Assembly (NCBI RefSeq): GCF_002831585.1
Contig: NZ_CP025113.1
Span: forward strand, 5,347,001-5,411,000
DNA: 64,000 nt
From: Bradyrhizobium sp. SK17
GTDB taxonomy: Bacteria; Pseudomonadota; Alphaproteobacteria; Rhizobiales; Xanthobacteraceae
Reading direction: 5' to 3'
Both the position numbers and the translations under genes were made by a program. Below the pieces are notes generated by a model, which made no database searches, was not told the DNA's origin, and saw only the letters and a list, made by a program, of their open reading frames with translations. Within the stretch, counting starts at the first letter, position 1; each line of letters starts with the position of its first letter. This document shows positions 40,992 through 49,405 of the stretch, piece by piece.

Positions 40992-41726
40992 ATGAGTTCC
41001 AATTTCACTCTCGCCCCCGGCTTCCACGCCGTCGTGATCGGCGGCGCCGGTGACATCGGCGCGGCCATCAGCAACCAGTTCTGCGATCTCGGGGCGACGG
41101 TGACCGCAACGGGCGCCAATGAAGCCGACCTCGCTCGTACGCTGCTCGAGCCGCGCGCCGGCCTCGCGCTCGCGACGCTCGACGTGACGAACGACGACGC
41201 CGTCATGTCATTCGCCCGGCAACACCGGCGCGTCGACGCACTGGTCAACTGCGCCGGCATTCTCGCCCGCGACAAGGAGTTCGAGATCGAGACCTTCATG
41301 AAGGTGCTCGACGTCAACCTGACCGGTAGCTTCCGGACCTGCATGGCGTTTCGGTCCCTGCTGGCCGAGAGTAAAGGTTCGATCGTCAACATCGCCTCGA
41401 TGAACGCGACGCTGGCGCTGCCGCGCATTCCCGCCTATTGCGCGAGCAAAGGTGGCGTCGTGATGCTGACCAAGGCGCTGGCGCTCGCCTGGGCCGAGCA
41501 AGGCATTCGCGTCAACGCGGTGGCGCCCGGCTACATCGAAACCGCGATCAACGCGGCGGGCCGAACCGACCGCGCGCATTACCTGCGCATCGCCGACCGC
41601 ACGGCTTTCAAACGATGGGGACAGCCGGAGGACATCGCCGGCGCCGTGGCATTTCTCTGCATGCCGGCATCCCGTTATGCGACCGGAACGGTCGTTGCGG
41701 TGGACGGCGGTTTCCTGGCCGGATGA
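40992..41726 (+). CDS. SDR-family oxidoreductase
   Basis: The 244-residue classical short-chain dehydrogenase has the cofactor loop [18 protein letters not shown], the Ser strand [10 protein letters not shown], catalytic [10 protein letters not shown] (Y-x3-K) and [13 protein letters not shown]. It follows the LacI gene by 15 nt, so it is likely part of the same sugar regulon and may carry out a second oxidation of the imported polyol. The cofactor preference is probably NAD(H) or NADP(H) and cannot be set from the motif. Confidence 0.9.
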   Translation: MSSNFTLAPGFHAVVIGGAGDIGAAISNQFCDLGATVTATGANEADLARTLLEPRAGLALATLDVTNDDAVMSFARQHRRVDALVNCAGILARDKEFEIETFMKVLDVNLTGSFRTCMAFRSLLAESKGSIVNIASMNATLALPRIPAYCASKGGVVMLTKALALAWAEQGIRVNAVAPGYIETAINAAGRTDRAHYLRIADRTAFKRWGQPEDIAGAVAFLCMPASRYATGTVVAVDGGFLAG

Positions 41727-41808
41727 GCGCCGAAGCGCGCTCACATATTCGCGCCGCTCCAAGAAAAGCTGGAGAATTTCGCACTTTGCGTCGATCCTAT
41801 GTGGGGAT

Positions 41809-42960
41809 CTACGCCTCCGCTAACGCTCCGGCTGCCAAAAGCCGATCGATCTCATCCGGCGCAATGCCCCAATCGACAAGCGCTGCTCGGCTGTCGCGCC
41901 CCGGCATCGGCGGCGTCCGGCTGAGCTCGGAATGTGTACGCGAGAAGCGTGGAGCCGGCTGTGGGTGCCGTAAGCCGTCAAACACGGCATACGCGCTTCG
42001 CGCCGTCATCTGCGGATGGGACGGCGCCTCGTCGATCGACAGCACCGGCGCCAGGCAGGCATCGCAGCCCATCGCGGCGGCCACCCATTCATCGCGCGTT
42101 CGTTCAGCAAATATCGCGGCGAACCGTTGCCGCATCTGCGGCCATGCCGAACGATCGTTCTGGGCAGGCAGTCCCTCGATGCCAAGTCCCATGACGGTCA
42201 GCAGGTTGGCGTAGAAATGCGGCTCGATCGCCCCGACCGCGACAAACCTCTCGTCCTTGGTCTGATAGGTGCGGTAGAACGGTGCACCGCCATCGACGAT
42301 GTTATCGGTCCGCCGTCCGGTCCAACTGCCCTGCTGCCGGAAGGCTTGAAATGCCGACATCAGGTGGGTGACGCCGTCGATCATGGCAACGTCGACAGTT
42401 TGCCCCCGTCCCGATCGTCGCGCTTCCATGGCCGCCGACAAGACCCCGACCACCAGATAGAGGGCGCCGCCGCCGAGATCGGCCACGAGATTGAGCGGAG
42501 GCGGCGGAGGCCGATCGGCATCGCCGAGGCAATGCAGCGCGCCGGTGAGCGCGAGGTAGTTGATATCGTGCCCCGCCTCCTGTGCCAGCGGCCCCTCCTG
42601 CCCCCAACCCGTCATGCGCGCATAGGTCAACCGCGGGTTCGCGGCGTGGCACACGTCGGGCCCGAGCCCGAGCCGCTCCATCACCGTTGGACGAAACCCC
42701 TCGATCAAGGCATCCGCCTCGGCGATGAGTTTCAATGCCGTGGCGATTGCTTGCGGCCGCTTCAGATCGAGCGCCACCGAGCGCTTGTTGCGATTATAGA
42801 AGTCGAACCGGGCCGGCAGGTCGGGTTCGACGCCCGGTTTCGCTATTCGATCGATCCGCACAACATCGGCGCCGAGGTCGCCGAGCAGCGCGCCGGCGAA
42901 CGGTGCGGGTCCGATGCCGCCCATCTCCACGACGCGAAAGCCTTGCAAAGGTCCCGTCAA
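41809..42960 (-). CDS. CaiB/BaiF family CoA-transferase (alpha-methylacyl-CoA racemase-like)
   Basis: The 383-residue protein shows GFRVVEMGGIGPAPFAGALL, LGADVVRIDR, RNKRSVALDLK, AGHDINYLALTGAL (His/Asp of the racemase active site) and VDVAMIDGVTHLM. The GHDINY motif points to the racemase (Amacr/Mcr) branch, which epimerises 2-methyl-branched acyl-CoA esters, rather than a true CoA-transferase. It heads an acyl-CoA catabolic cluster on the minus strand. The same family appears again at 63544. Confidence 0.85.
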   Translation of the reverse strand: MTGPLQGFRVVEMGGIGPAPFAGALLGDLGADVVRIDRIAKPGVEPDLPARFDFYNRNKRSVALDLKRPQAIATALKLIAEADALIEGFRPTVMERLGLGPDVCHAANPRLTYARMTGWGQEGPLAQEAGHDINYLALTGALHCLGDADRPPPPPLNLVADLGGGALYLVVGVLSAAMEARRSGRGQTVDVAMIDGVTHLMSAFQAFRQQGSWTGRRTDNIVDGGAPFYRTYQTKDERFVAVGAIEPHFYANLLTVMGLGIEGLPAQNDRSAWPQMRQRFAAIFAERTRDEWVAAAMGCDACLAPVLSIDEAPSHPQMTARSAYAVFDGLRHPQPAPRFSRTHSELSRTPPMPGRDSRAALVDWGIAPDEIDRLLAAGALAEA

Positions 42961-42993
42961 GGCGAACTCCTTTCGTCACACTTGGCGTCGCTA

Positions 42994-43674
42994 TCAGCGG
43001 TGAAAGCGCACGACGTCATCGATCCGCGCCCGCTCGACGCGCGCCGCGTTGGCGCTGACGCCGTCGTCCTCATAGCCGAACGAGATGCCGAACAGCAGTT
43101 TGTAGCTGCCGGGAATGTCGAGCTGTTCGCGGACGATATCCGGAAACAGGCCGAGTGCACCCTGCGCGCAGGAGCCGATGCCCCGCGCCGTCAATGCCAG
43201 CATCAGGGTCTGCGCATACATGCCGATATCGGTCGCCTCGCGCGTATCGAACGGCTCCGGCATGAAAATGAAGACGGCATGCGGCGCATCGAAGAATGCA
43301 TGATTGCGAACGTAGGCCAGCTTGCGTCCCGCCTTGTCGCTCCGCGCCACGCCCATCGCACCATACAGCGCCTGCGCCGCGCCGACCTGGCGTTCGCGAT
43401 AAACGCCGGAATACTTGCCGTCGGCCGGCCAGTCCGGCTTGATCGGCTCGTCGCGCATTCCCGCCGCGACCAGGGCTTCACGAAGGCGCATGAGCTTCGT
43501 CCCCGACACCACATGGGGCGTCCAGGGCTGCACGTTGCAGTTGGAGGGTGCGTATTGGGCGATCGCAAAGATCTCCTGCAAATCCGCCTCGGGCACTTCG
43601 CGCGCAAGAAAGCCGCGCACCGAGCGCCGACGGCGGATCGCCTCATCGACATTCATCATCGGCTGCTCCGCCAT
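42994..43674 (-). CDS. Nitroreductase-family protein
   Basis: The 226-residue FMN-dependent oxidoreductase has AIRRRRSVRGFLAREVPEAD, AQYAPSNCNVQPWTPHVV and ALTARGIGSCAQGALGLFPD. This matches nitroreductase/BluB-like flavoproteins. Its stop-to-start spacing to the kinase gene is 2 nt, so it belongs to the acyl-CoA cluster. The role in that pathway is not clear. It could reduce an enoyl or aromatic intermediate. Confidence 0.85.
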   Translation of the reverse strand: MAEQPMMNVDEAIRRRRSVRGFLAREVPEADLQEIFAIAQYAPSNCNVQPWTPHVVSGTKLMRLREALVAAGMRDEPIKPDWPADGKYSGVYRERQVGAAQALYGAMGVARSDKAGRKLAYVRNHAFFDAPHAVFIFMPEPFDTREATDIGMYAQTLMLALTARGIGSCAQGALGLFPDIVREQLDIPGSYKLLFGISFGYEDDGVSANAARVERARIDDVVRFHR

Positions 43675-43676
43675 GC

Positions 43677-44717
43677 TCAGGGATCGTTCGCGATCAGCGC
43701 CATGCCGCGCGTCGCATAGGCGTGGGCGAGACGCCGCCCCACATTCGCGGCATCCGGCAGGACGCTGTTGCCGAGATCGCCTCGGGCCGCCACGCCGGCG
43801 CTTCCGACCGCCCCGCGAAACATCGCGAAGACCTGGTGAAACGCGGTCAGGCGCTCGCTCGCACAGGTGAGCTCGTAATAGCGATCGAGATATTCCGCTT
43901 CAGTGGGAATGCCCATCTCCGCAAGCGTGCAGCCAAGCAGCCCTCCGTTCTCGTCCGGTGCCATGCGCCAGGCCTGGCTGTTGAAGGCAAGGTCGACAAG
44001 CGGATGCCCGAGCGTCGACAATTCCCAATCGAGCACCCCGATCACGCGCGGCTCGGTTTGATGGAAGATCACATTCGCCATGCGGAAATCGCCATGACAT
44101 AGCGCCAGGGTCTCGCTGGTCGGCACGCGCTCGGCCAGCCAACGCACCATTCTGTCCAGCGCCGGGTTGTCGTCGTCGCCGCGGCGGTACTCAGCCCAGA
44201 GCCTGGACCAACGATTGAGCTGGCGGGCGAAATAGTTTCCCGGCCGGCCGAAGTCGCCGAGCCCGACCGCTTTGTAGTCGAGCTGGTGGATGCCTGCGAG
44301 GGTTGCGCACATCGAGCGATAGCAGGCGGCCCGCTCCTCGCACGCAAAGCCGCGCAAGCCGTAGTCGTAGACCACCCGCCCCTCCAGCCATTCCATCAGA
44401 TAGAACGGCGTGCCAAGGATCTCCGGATCCTCGCAATAGCGATAGGGCCTGGGCGTCGGGACGGCGCTGCCCTGAAGCGCCACCAGCACCCGATATTCGC
44501 GATCGATGGCGTGCGCCGACGGCATCAGGATGTTGTTCGGCTGCTTGCGCAGCACCGCGCGCCAGTCGCCACGCGTCACAAAATAGGTCGGGTTCGACAT
44601 CCCGCCGCTGGTGCGCGCGACGACCGTCGTGCCGCGTCCGCCCAGCCACTCCCGCAGGTAGGCATCGAGCCGGCGAAGGTCGAAGTCGGGGCCGCCATCA
44701 CGCGCCTGCACGCTCAT
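43677..44717 (-). CDS. APH-type phosphotransferase, LvaA/ACAD11-kinase-like
   Basis: This 346-residue aminoglycoside-phosphotransferase-fold kinase has SGGMSNPTYFVTRGDWRAVL (nucleotide loop and VAIK-like region), LALCHGDFRMANVIF (catalytic HGDxxxxN) and RVIGVLDWELSTLGHPLVDL (metal-binding D-W-E). The neighbour is an acyl-CoA dehydrogenase 5 nt away. In eukaryotes these two domains are fused as ACAD10/ACAD11, and in Pseudomonas LvaA and LvaC they act together on 4-hydroxyacyl-CoA. Start 44717 gives the family length. Confidence 0.8.
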   Translation of the reverse strand: MSVQARDGGPDFDLRRLDAYLREWLGGRGTTVVARTSGGMSNPTYFVTRGDWRAVLRKQPNNILMPSAHAIDREYRVLVALQGSAVPTPRPYRYCEDPEILGTPFYLMEWLEGRVVYDYGLRGFACEERAACYRSMCATLAGIHQLDYKAVGLGDFGRPGNYFARQLNRWSRLWAEYRRGDDDNPALDRMVRWLAERVPTSETLALCHGDFRMANVIFHQTEPRVIGVLDWELSTLGHPLVDLAFNSQAWRMAPDENGGLLGCTLAEMGIPTEAEYLDRYYELTCASERLTAFHQVFAMFRGAVGSAGVAARGDLGNSVLPDAANVGRRLAHAYATRGMALIANDP

Positions 44718-44722
44718 CGCGA

Positions 44723-45967
44723 CTAGCTCGCGCTCTTGCCGCTGAAGCCGAACAGGTATTGTGCGACCCGACGCATCTGCACCTCTTCGGTCCCTTCCGT
44801 GATGCGGTAGCGGCGATGATGGCGGTAGATGTGTTCGAACGGCATGGCACGGCTGTAGCCCATGCCGCCATGCACCTGCATGGCGCGATCGGCGGCCTCG
44901 CAGCACAAGCGGTTGGCGCGGAAATTACAGATCGACACCATGTCGCTGATCGTGAGCGGGTTCTGGCGATCCATCTGCCATGCGGTGCGGAAGATGAAGT
45001 TGCGGAGCATCTGATACTCCGCCCAAAGCTCGACCAGCGGAAACTGCACCGCCTGCTTCTTGGCCAGCGGCTCGCCGAAGGCGACGCGCGATCTGGCGTA
45101 GTTGACGGCCTCCTGGATGCAGTAGCGCGCCGCGCCGGCGCTGGCGGCCGCCTGCCGGATGCGGTTCTCGTGGACAAAGCGTTGCGCGACGACGAGACCC
45201 TCGCCTTCCCGGTGCAGGATCGCGCTGTCGGGCACCCGTACATTGACGAGCTCCGTCTCCGCGTGATCGCTCGGCATGTTGAAGGTCCAGTGGTTGTACA
45301 GCACATTGTGACCGCTGGTATCGGTCGGCACGATAAACGCGGTGATGCCCTTGGCCTCGCCCGGCTTGCCCGAGGTGCGCGCGAACACCAGGTTGGCGTG
45401 TGCCCGAGCCACCTGGCTGTTCCAGCGCTTGCGGCCGTTGATGACCCAGTGATTGCCGTCGCGCACGCCCGTGGTCTCGAGCCAGGTCGCGTCGCTGCCA
45501 TGTCCCGGCTCGGTCAGGCCGAACGAGAGATGCTTTTTCCCCGTGATGATCCCCTCGATGTAGGTCTTCTGCTCCTCGGTTCCATAATCGGCCAATGCCG
45601 GGATGATCGGGAAATTGCCAACGATGGAGGACTCGTCCTGGAGATCGTTGTGCAGACCGAGCCCCTTGGCCGCGAGATGCTCGCGGATCGCGGCGATCGC
45701 GAGGTTCGACGCGCCCTGACCGCCACACGATTTCGGCAGCCCGTAGCGAAGATGCCCGGCCTTGTCGGCGCGGCGCTCCATTTCGCCGATCAATGCCCGC
45801 CAGTCATCGCGGGGGCGGCCGTCATTGTCCCAATCGGTGCGGGCGTTCTCACGCCGGTGGTCGAAGAACCTGATATTGTTGCGTTCGAGCGGCTTGATCT
45901 CGGCCTCGATGAAGGCATCGAGCTCGGCGAGCTTGTCGGTGATCTCCTTCGGAAGTTCGAAATCCAC
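44723..45967 (-). CDS. Acyl-CoA dehydrogenase-family protein (LvaC/ACAD11-like context)
   Basis: The 414-residue flavoenzyme shows LSFGLTEPGHGSDATWLETT, the middle beta-domain, ARYCIQEAVNYARSRVAFGE, VHGGMGYSRAMPFEHIYRHH and a C-terminal RITEGTEEVQMRRVAQ with the usual catalytic Glu. It is next to an APH-type kinase, which suggests it eliminates phosphate from a 4-phosphoacyl-CoA as LvaC-like proteins do, rather than simple dehydrogenation. FAD is expected. The catalytic assignment rests on context. Confidence 0.85.
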   Translation of the reverse strand: MDFELPKEITDKLAELDAFIEAEIKPLERNNIRFFDHRRENARTDWDNDGRPRDDWRALIGEMERRADKAGHLRYGLPKSCGGQGASNLAIAAIREHLAAKGLGLHNDLQDESSIVGNFPIIPALADYGTEEQKTYIEGIITGKKHLSFGLTEPGHGSDATWLETTGVRDGNHWVINGRKRWNSQVARAHANLVFARTSGKPGEAKGITAFIVPTDTSGHNVLYNHWTFNMPSDHAETELVNVRVPDSAILHREGEGLVVAQRFVHENRIRQAAASAGAARYCIQEAVNYARSRVAFGEPLAKKQAVQFPLVELWAEYQMLRNFIFRTAWQMDRQNPLTISDMVSICNFRANRLCCEAADRAMQVHGGMGYSRAMPFEHIYRHHRRYRITEGTEEVQMRRVAQYLFGFSGKSAS

Positions 45968-46009
45968 GGCGCCTCTCCTGTTTCTGTTCTTGTTGAGCTG
46001 CCTGGCCTG

Positions 46010-46795
46010 CTAGAGCGCGATCCGGCCAAAGGGATGGGTGCTGCTGACGCCACCATCGACCGACAGCAGTTGGCCGTCCACGTAGGACGAATCATCGCTC
46101 GCCAGGAAGGCCGCGGCCGCGGCGATTTCCTCGGAACGTCCCGGACGCTTCAGCGGCGTGACATGCCCGAGCTTGGCTTCGACGCCGCGCGCCCGCGCGT
46201 CCTCGAACACCTTGCGCGTCAGTTGCGTCTCGACCAATCCGGGGAGCACCGCGTTGACGCGGACGCCGGTACCGGCAAAGGCGTTGGCGGCCGTCTGCGC
46301 CAGATTGTTCACGGCGGCCTTGCTCGCGCTGTAGGAGATCGCGCCGGCATTGGCGCGGAGCGAAGCGGCGGATGATGTCAGGATGATCGAGCCACGGCCC
46401 TGCGCCGTCATGTGGCGGCCGGCATATTTGATGGCGAGGAAGCAACTGATCGTGTTGATGCGATAGACCTCGGACCATTCGTCGACGGTCTGCTCGAGCA
46501 GCGGCGTATTGGTCCCGGTGACGCCGATATTGGCGAAGAAGACCTCGAGCCCGCCGAATTCGTCGACGCAACGCGTTACGATCGCGGCCACATTCACCTC
46601 GACCGCGGCATCCGTGATCATGGCGGACGCGACCCCGCCCTCGGCCCGGATCGCAGCAGCGACCTCTTCGGCATTGCCGGCGCGACCGACCACCAGGACC
46701 GACGCACCTTCGCGCGCGAAGCGGATGGCGCTGGCGCGACCGATTCCACTGCCACCGCCGGTGACCACCGCGCGCCTGCCCTCGAGCCGCTTCAT
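46010..46795 (-). CDS. SDR-family oxidoreductase
   Basis: The 261-residue classical SDR has VVTGGGSGIGRASAIRFARE, FANIGVTGTNTPLL, IILTSSAASL, AISYSASKAAVNNLAQTAAN (Y-x3-K) and SYVDGQLLSVDGGVSS. Start 46795 (MKRLEGRRAVVTGG) is right for the family. It is part of the acyl-CoA cluster and probably handles a 3-hydroxyacyl-CoA or similar alcohol. It is paralogous to the next SDR, which suggests two successive oxidation or reduction steps. Confidence 0.9.
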   Translation of the reverse strand: MKRLEGRRAVVTGGGSGIGRASAIRFAREGASVLVVGRAGNAEEVAAAIRAEGGVASAMITDAAVEVNVAAIVTRCVDEFGGLEVFFANIGVTGTNTPLLEQTVDEWSEVYRINTISCFLAIKYAGRHMTAQGRGSIILTSSAASLRANAGAISYSASKAAVNNLAQTAANAFAGTGVRVNAVLPGLVETQLTRKVFEDARARGVEAKLGHVTPLKRPGRSEEIAAAAAFLASDDSSYVDGQLLSVDGGVSSTHPFGRIAL

Positions 46796-46805
46796 GCGCT
46801 TTCTC

Positions 46806-47567
46806 CTATTTTGCCGGAACGGTCCAACCGCCGTCGGCGGTGATGACCGCGCCCTGGATGTAGCTGGCGTCATCGCTCGCAAGGAACGCCGCAAGCGCCG
46901 CGATCTCCTCGGGCGCGCCGAAGCGCCCGGCGGGCATCTCGCCCTGACGGGTTGCGATCGTCGCCTCGTCGAACTGCGCGATCGATGCCGGCGTTCCGAT
47001 CATGCCGGGCGCAATCACGTTGACGCGGATCTTGCTCGCAGCCAGTTCGGTCGCCGAGGCACGCGAGAGCCCGACCACGCCGGCCTTCAGCGCAGAATAG
47101 GCGATGGAATCCTTGGCTGGATGGAACGCCGATACCGAACTCAGATTGACGATCGAGCCGCCGCCACGCCGTACCATCTGCGGCACCACGGCCTGCGTAC
47201 TCCAGATCAGACCATGCACGCCGACGGCAAACATCCGCTCCAGCGTATCGACCGCGATGTCCGCCAGGGGTTCGAAGCGTGCGAACACCGCATTGTTGAC
47301 CAGCACGGCGACCGGCGCATTGAACTCGCTCTCGACGCGCGCAAACAGCGTGTGAACGTCCTCGCGCCGCCCGATATCGACCTCGTATCCTCTCGCATCG
47401 AAGCCCATGTCATTGAGCCGGCCGACGGCGGGCTCCAGGCGGCGCGCGCTGATATCGACACAGGCAAGTCGCCCGCCCTCCCGGCCGAACCGCTCGGCGA
47501 TAGCGAAACCGATCCCGCGCGCGGCGCCGGTGACGACGCAAACGCGATCCTTGAGGCGCGCGTTCAT
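46806..47567 (-). CDS. SDR-family oxidoreductase (FabG-like)
   Basis: The 253-residue SDR shows VCVVTGAARGIGFAIAERFG, VNNAVFA, IVNLSSVSAFHP, SIAYSALKAGVVGLSRASAT (Y-x3-K) and YIQGAVITADGGWTVPAK. It starts with ATG overlapping the ligase stop (ATGA region at 47564-47567), so the two are coupled. It is the second SDR in the cluster and probably a 3-ketoacyl/3-hydroxyacyl dehydrogenase. Which of the two works at which step cannot be read from the sequence. Confidence 0.9.
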   Translation of the reverse strand: MNARLKDRVCVVTGAARGIGFAIAERFGREGGRLACVDISARRLEPAVGRLNDMGFDARGYEVDIGRREDVHTLFARVESEFNAPVAVLVNNAVFARFEPLADIAVDTLERMFAVGVHGLIWSTQAVVPQMVRRGGGSIVNLSSVSAFHPAKDSIAYSALKAGVVGLSRASATELAASKIRVNVIAPGMIGTPASIAQFDEATIATRQGEMPAGRFGAPEEIAALAAFLASDDASYIQGAVITADGGWTVPAK

Positions 47568-49219
47568 GCGCTGGCCTTGGCGGGTTCAGCGAACGCCTTG
47601 GCGATTTCGCGGAGCTGATACTTCTGCACCTTGCCAGCCGGCGTCTTCGGCAGGTCGTCGACGATCTCGATGCGTTCCGGCCAATACTGCTTGGCGACCT
47701 TGTGCTCGGCCATGTGCGCCTGCACGGTGGCGAGATCGAGCGTCGCGCCCGGCCGCAGCACCACGAATGCGCAAGCGCGCTCCCCAAGCCGCGCGTCCGG
47801 ATAGCCGACGATGGCGACCGAGAGCACGGCAGGCAGCTTGAACATCAGGTTTTCGATGTCGAAGACCGGGACGTTTTCCCCGCCGCGAATGATGATGTCC
47901 TTGATGCGGCCGTCGATCCGGATGTAGCCCTCGTCGTCCATATAGGCCATGTCGCCGGTATCGAACCAACCTTCGGCATCGAATGGCTCCATGTCCTCCC
48001 GCTTGTAGTAGCCGAGGAACATCTGCGCACCGCGGACCTTGAGCAGCCCGCGCTCGCCGACTGCGGCCGGCGAACCGTCCATGCGCAACACCTTGACCGC
48101 GACGCCTTCAACCGGACGGCCGTCGGTTTTCGACGATTTTTCCAGCGCGCGCTCCGGTTCAGTCAGCGTGCTGGCGAGCGACTCGGTCATGCCCCAGAGC
48201 GAGCAGACCTTGAGGTCGAGCTCGCGATAGGCGCGATCGATCAGCGCCGGCGGAATCGGCGCACCGGCGCAGAGGAATTTGCGCAGTTCGGCCGGCTTCG
48301 CCGCGCCCGCCGCCACCGCCTCGCACATATCGGCCAGGAACGTCGCGGCGCCGGCCGAATAGGTCACGCCCTCCTTGGCCATGATCGAGACGCCGCGTTT
48401 CGGCTCCCAGATGTCCTGGAAGATCACCGTGGCGCCGATCTTCAGGCCAAGCAGCATGCCGGCGGCAAAGCCGGTCATGTGGCCGAGCGGCGAGCAGACC
48501 AGCATGGTATCGGTGGCATTGAGGCCGAACCGTCCACCGAGCCCGATGCAGCAGCCCATCAGCGTGTTGAGGCAATGCATCACGCCCTTCGGAGAGCCCG
48601 TGGTTCCCGACGTGAACATCAGCACCGCCATCCGGTCGGCCGGCATCGCGCCGATCTCGCCCAGCGGTGGCGGGCCGAGGCGTTCGCTGCCGGACAGCAA
48701 CGCCTGTTCGAAGCTGCCGGGCCCCTCGCCGTCCACCACGATGACCTGCGCGAGCTTCGGCAGGCCCGGTTTCAACGCGCGCGCCATCGCCTCGTGATCG
48801 AAGCCACGGAACAGCTTTGGCACGACCAGGAGCTTGGTCTCGGCGAAGCCGAGCATGTAGTTGAGCTCATGCTCGCGGAAGATCGGCATCAGGGGATTGA
48901 CGACCGCGCCGACCCGGAACGCTGCCAGGGCAATCACCGCGAACTCCCACCAGTTCGGCAGCTGAACCGATACGACATCGCCTGCACCGACACCGAGACG
49001 ACGGAGTGAGGCGGCCGCACGCGAGATCAGATCGCCGAGTTCCGCGTAGCTCAACCGCTTGGGCGCGTCGCGATCGGCGCGGTCCGCCATCAGCGCGAGC
49101 TTGTCGGGCGCAGCAGCGATCGTCTGCTGCAGGAACTCGTCAAAACTCTTGTCGACCCAGAAACCGCTCGCACGCATCGCGCGCGCATGCGCCACGGGAT
49201 CGAAACGACGCTCGCTCAT
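47564..49219 (-). CDS. AMP-binding acyl-CoA ligase
   Basis: This 551-residue adenylate-forming enzyme has LMFTSGTTGSPKGVMHCLNT, LWGMTESLASTLTEPER, GWFDTGDMAYMDDEGYIRID, GRIKDIIIRGGENVPV and the terminal PKTPAGKVQKYQLR catalytic Lys. It is long-chain/cyclohexanecarboxylate-ligase-like. Start 49219 (MSERRFDP) is favoured. It activates the acid that the Liv-type transporter imports. It diverges from the zinc oxidoreductase at 49406, with a repeated 25-bp motif between them. Confidence 0.9.
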   Translation of the reverse strand: MSERRFDPVAHARAMRASGFWVDKSFDEFLQQTIAAAPDKLALMADRADRDAPKRLSYAELGDLISRAAASLRRLGVGAGDVVSVQLPNWWEFAVIALAAFRVGAVVNPLMPIFREHELNYMLGFAETKLLVVPKLFRGFDHEAMARALKPGLPKLAQVIVVDGEGPGSFEQALLSGSERLGPPPLGEIGAMPADRMAVLMFTSGTTGSPKGVMHCLNTLMGCCIGLGGRFGLNATDTMLVCSPLGHMTGFAAGMLLGLKIGATVIFQDIWEPKRGVSIMAKEGVTYSAGAATFLADMCEAVAAGAAKPAELRKFLCAGAPIPPALIDRAYRELDLKVCSLWGMTESLASTLTEPERALEKSSKTDGRPVEGVAVKVLRMDGSPAAVGERGLLKVRGAQMFLGYYKREDMEPFDAEGWFDTGDMAYMDDEGYIRIDGRIKDIIIRGGENVPVFDIENLMFKLPAVLSVAIVGYPDARLGERACAFVVLRPGATLDLATVQAHMAEHKVAKQYWPERIEIVDDLPKTPAGKVQKYQLREIAKAFAEPAKASA

Positions 49220-49262
49220 GACGCTGCCTCCATGACGATTGATCGATGCACTTGACGGCATT

Positions 49263-49376
49263 TTCGTGCGCTAGTGTATTATATTTGAAATGGACTGCAA
49301 CAGCTATTTGGATGATAGTTCGAGTATCAGTTGGAACACGCCGATTGTTGCTTCGTGAGCTAGTGCATTAGTTTGG
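49263..49376. promoter_or_regulatory. Two imperfect 25-bp direct repeats in the divergent control region
   Basis: Copies at 49263-49287 and 49352-49376 share TTCGTG and GCTAGTG-y-ATTA with about 20 of 25 positions identical, centres 89 bp apart. One lies upstream of the minus-strand ligase and one upstream of the plus-strand oxidoreductase. Each is a good candidate binding site for one shared regulator that is not encoded nearby. Confidence 0.55.
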
Positions 49377-49405
49377 CTCACAGCGGAATCACAAGGGAGG
49401 CAGGC

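Noticed and set aside
42016..43719. Plus-strand open frame of 567 codons opposite the CaiB and nitroreductase genes
   Set aside because: Antisense shadow: the opposite strand carries intact family motifs and ribosome binding sites, this frame none.
44303..46375. Plus-strand open frame of about 690 codons across the kinase and acyl-CoA dehydrogenase region
   Set aside because: It spans parts of three well-supported minus-strand genes and has low-complexity Arg/Ala/His composition without domains.
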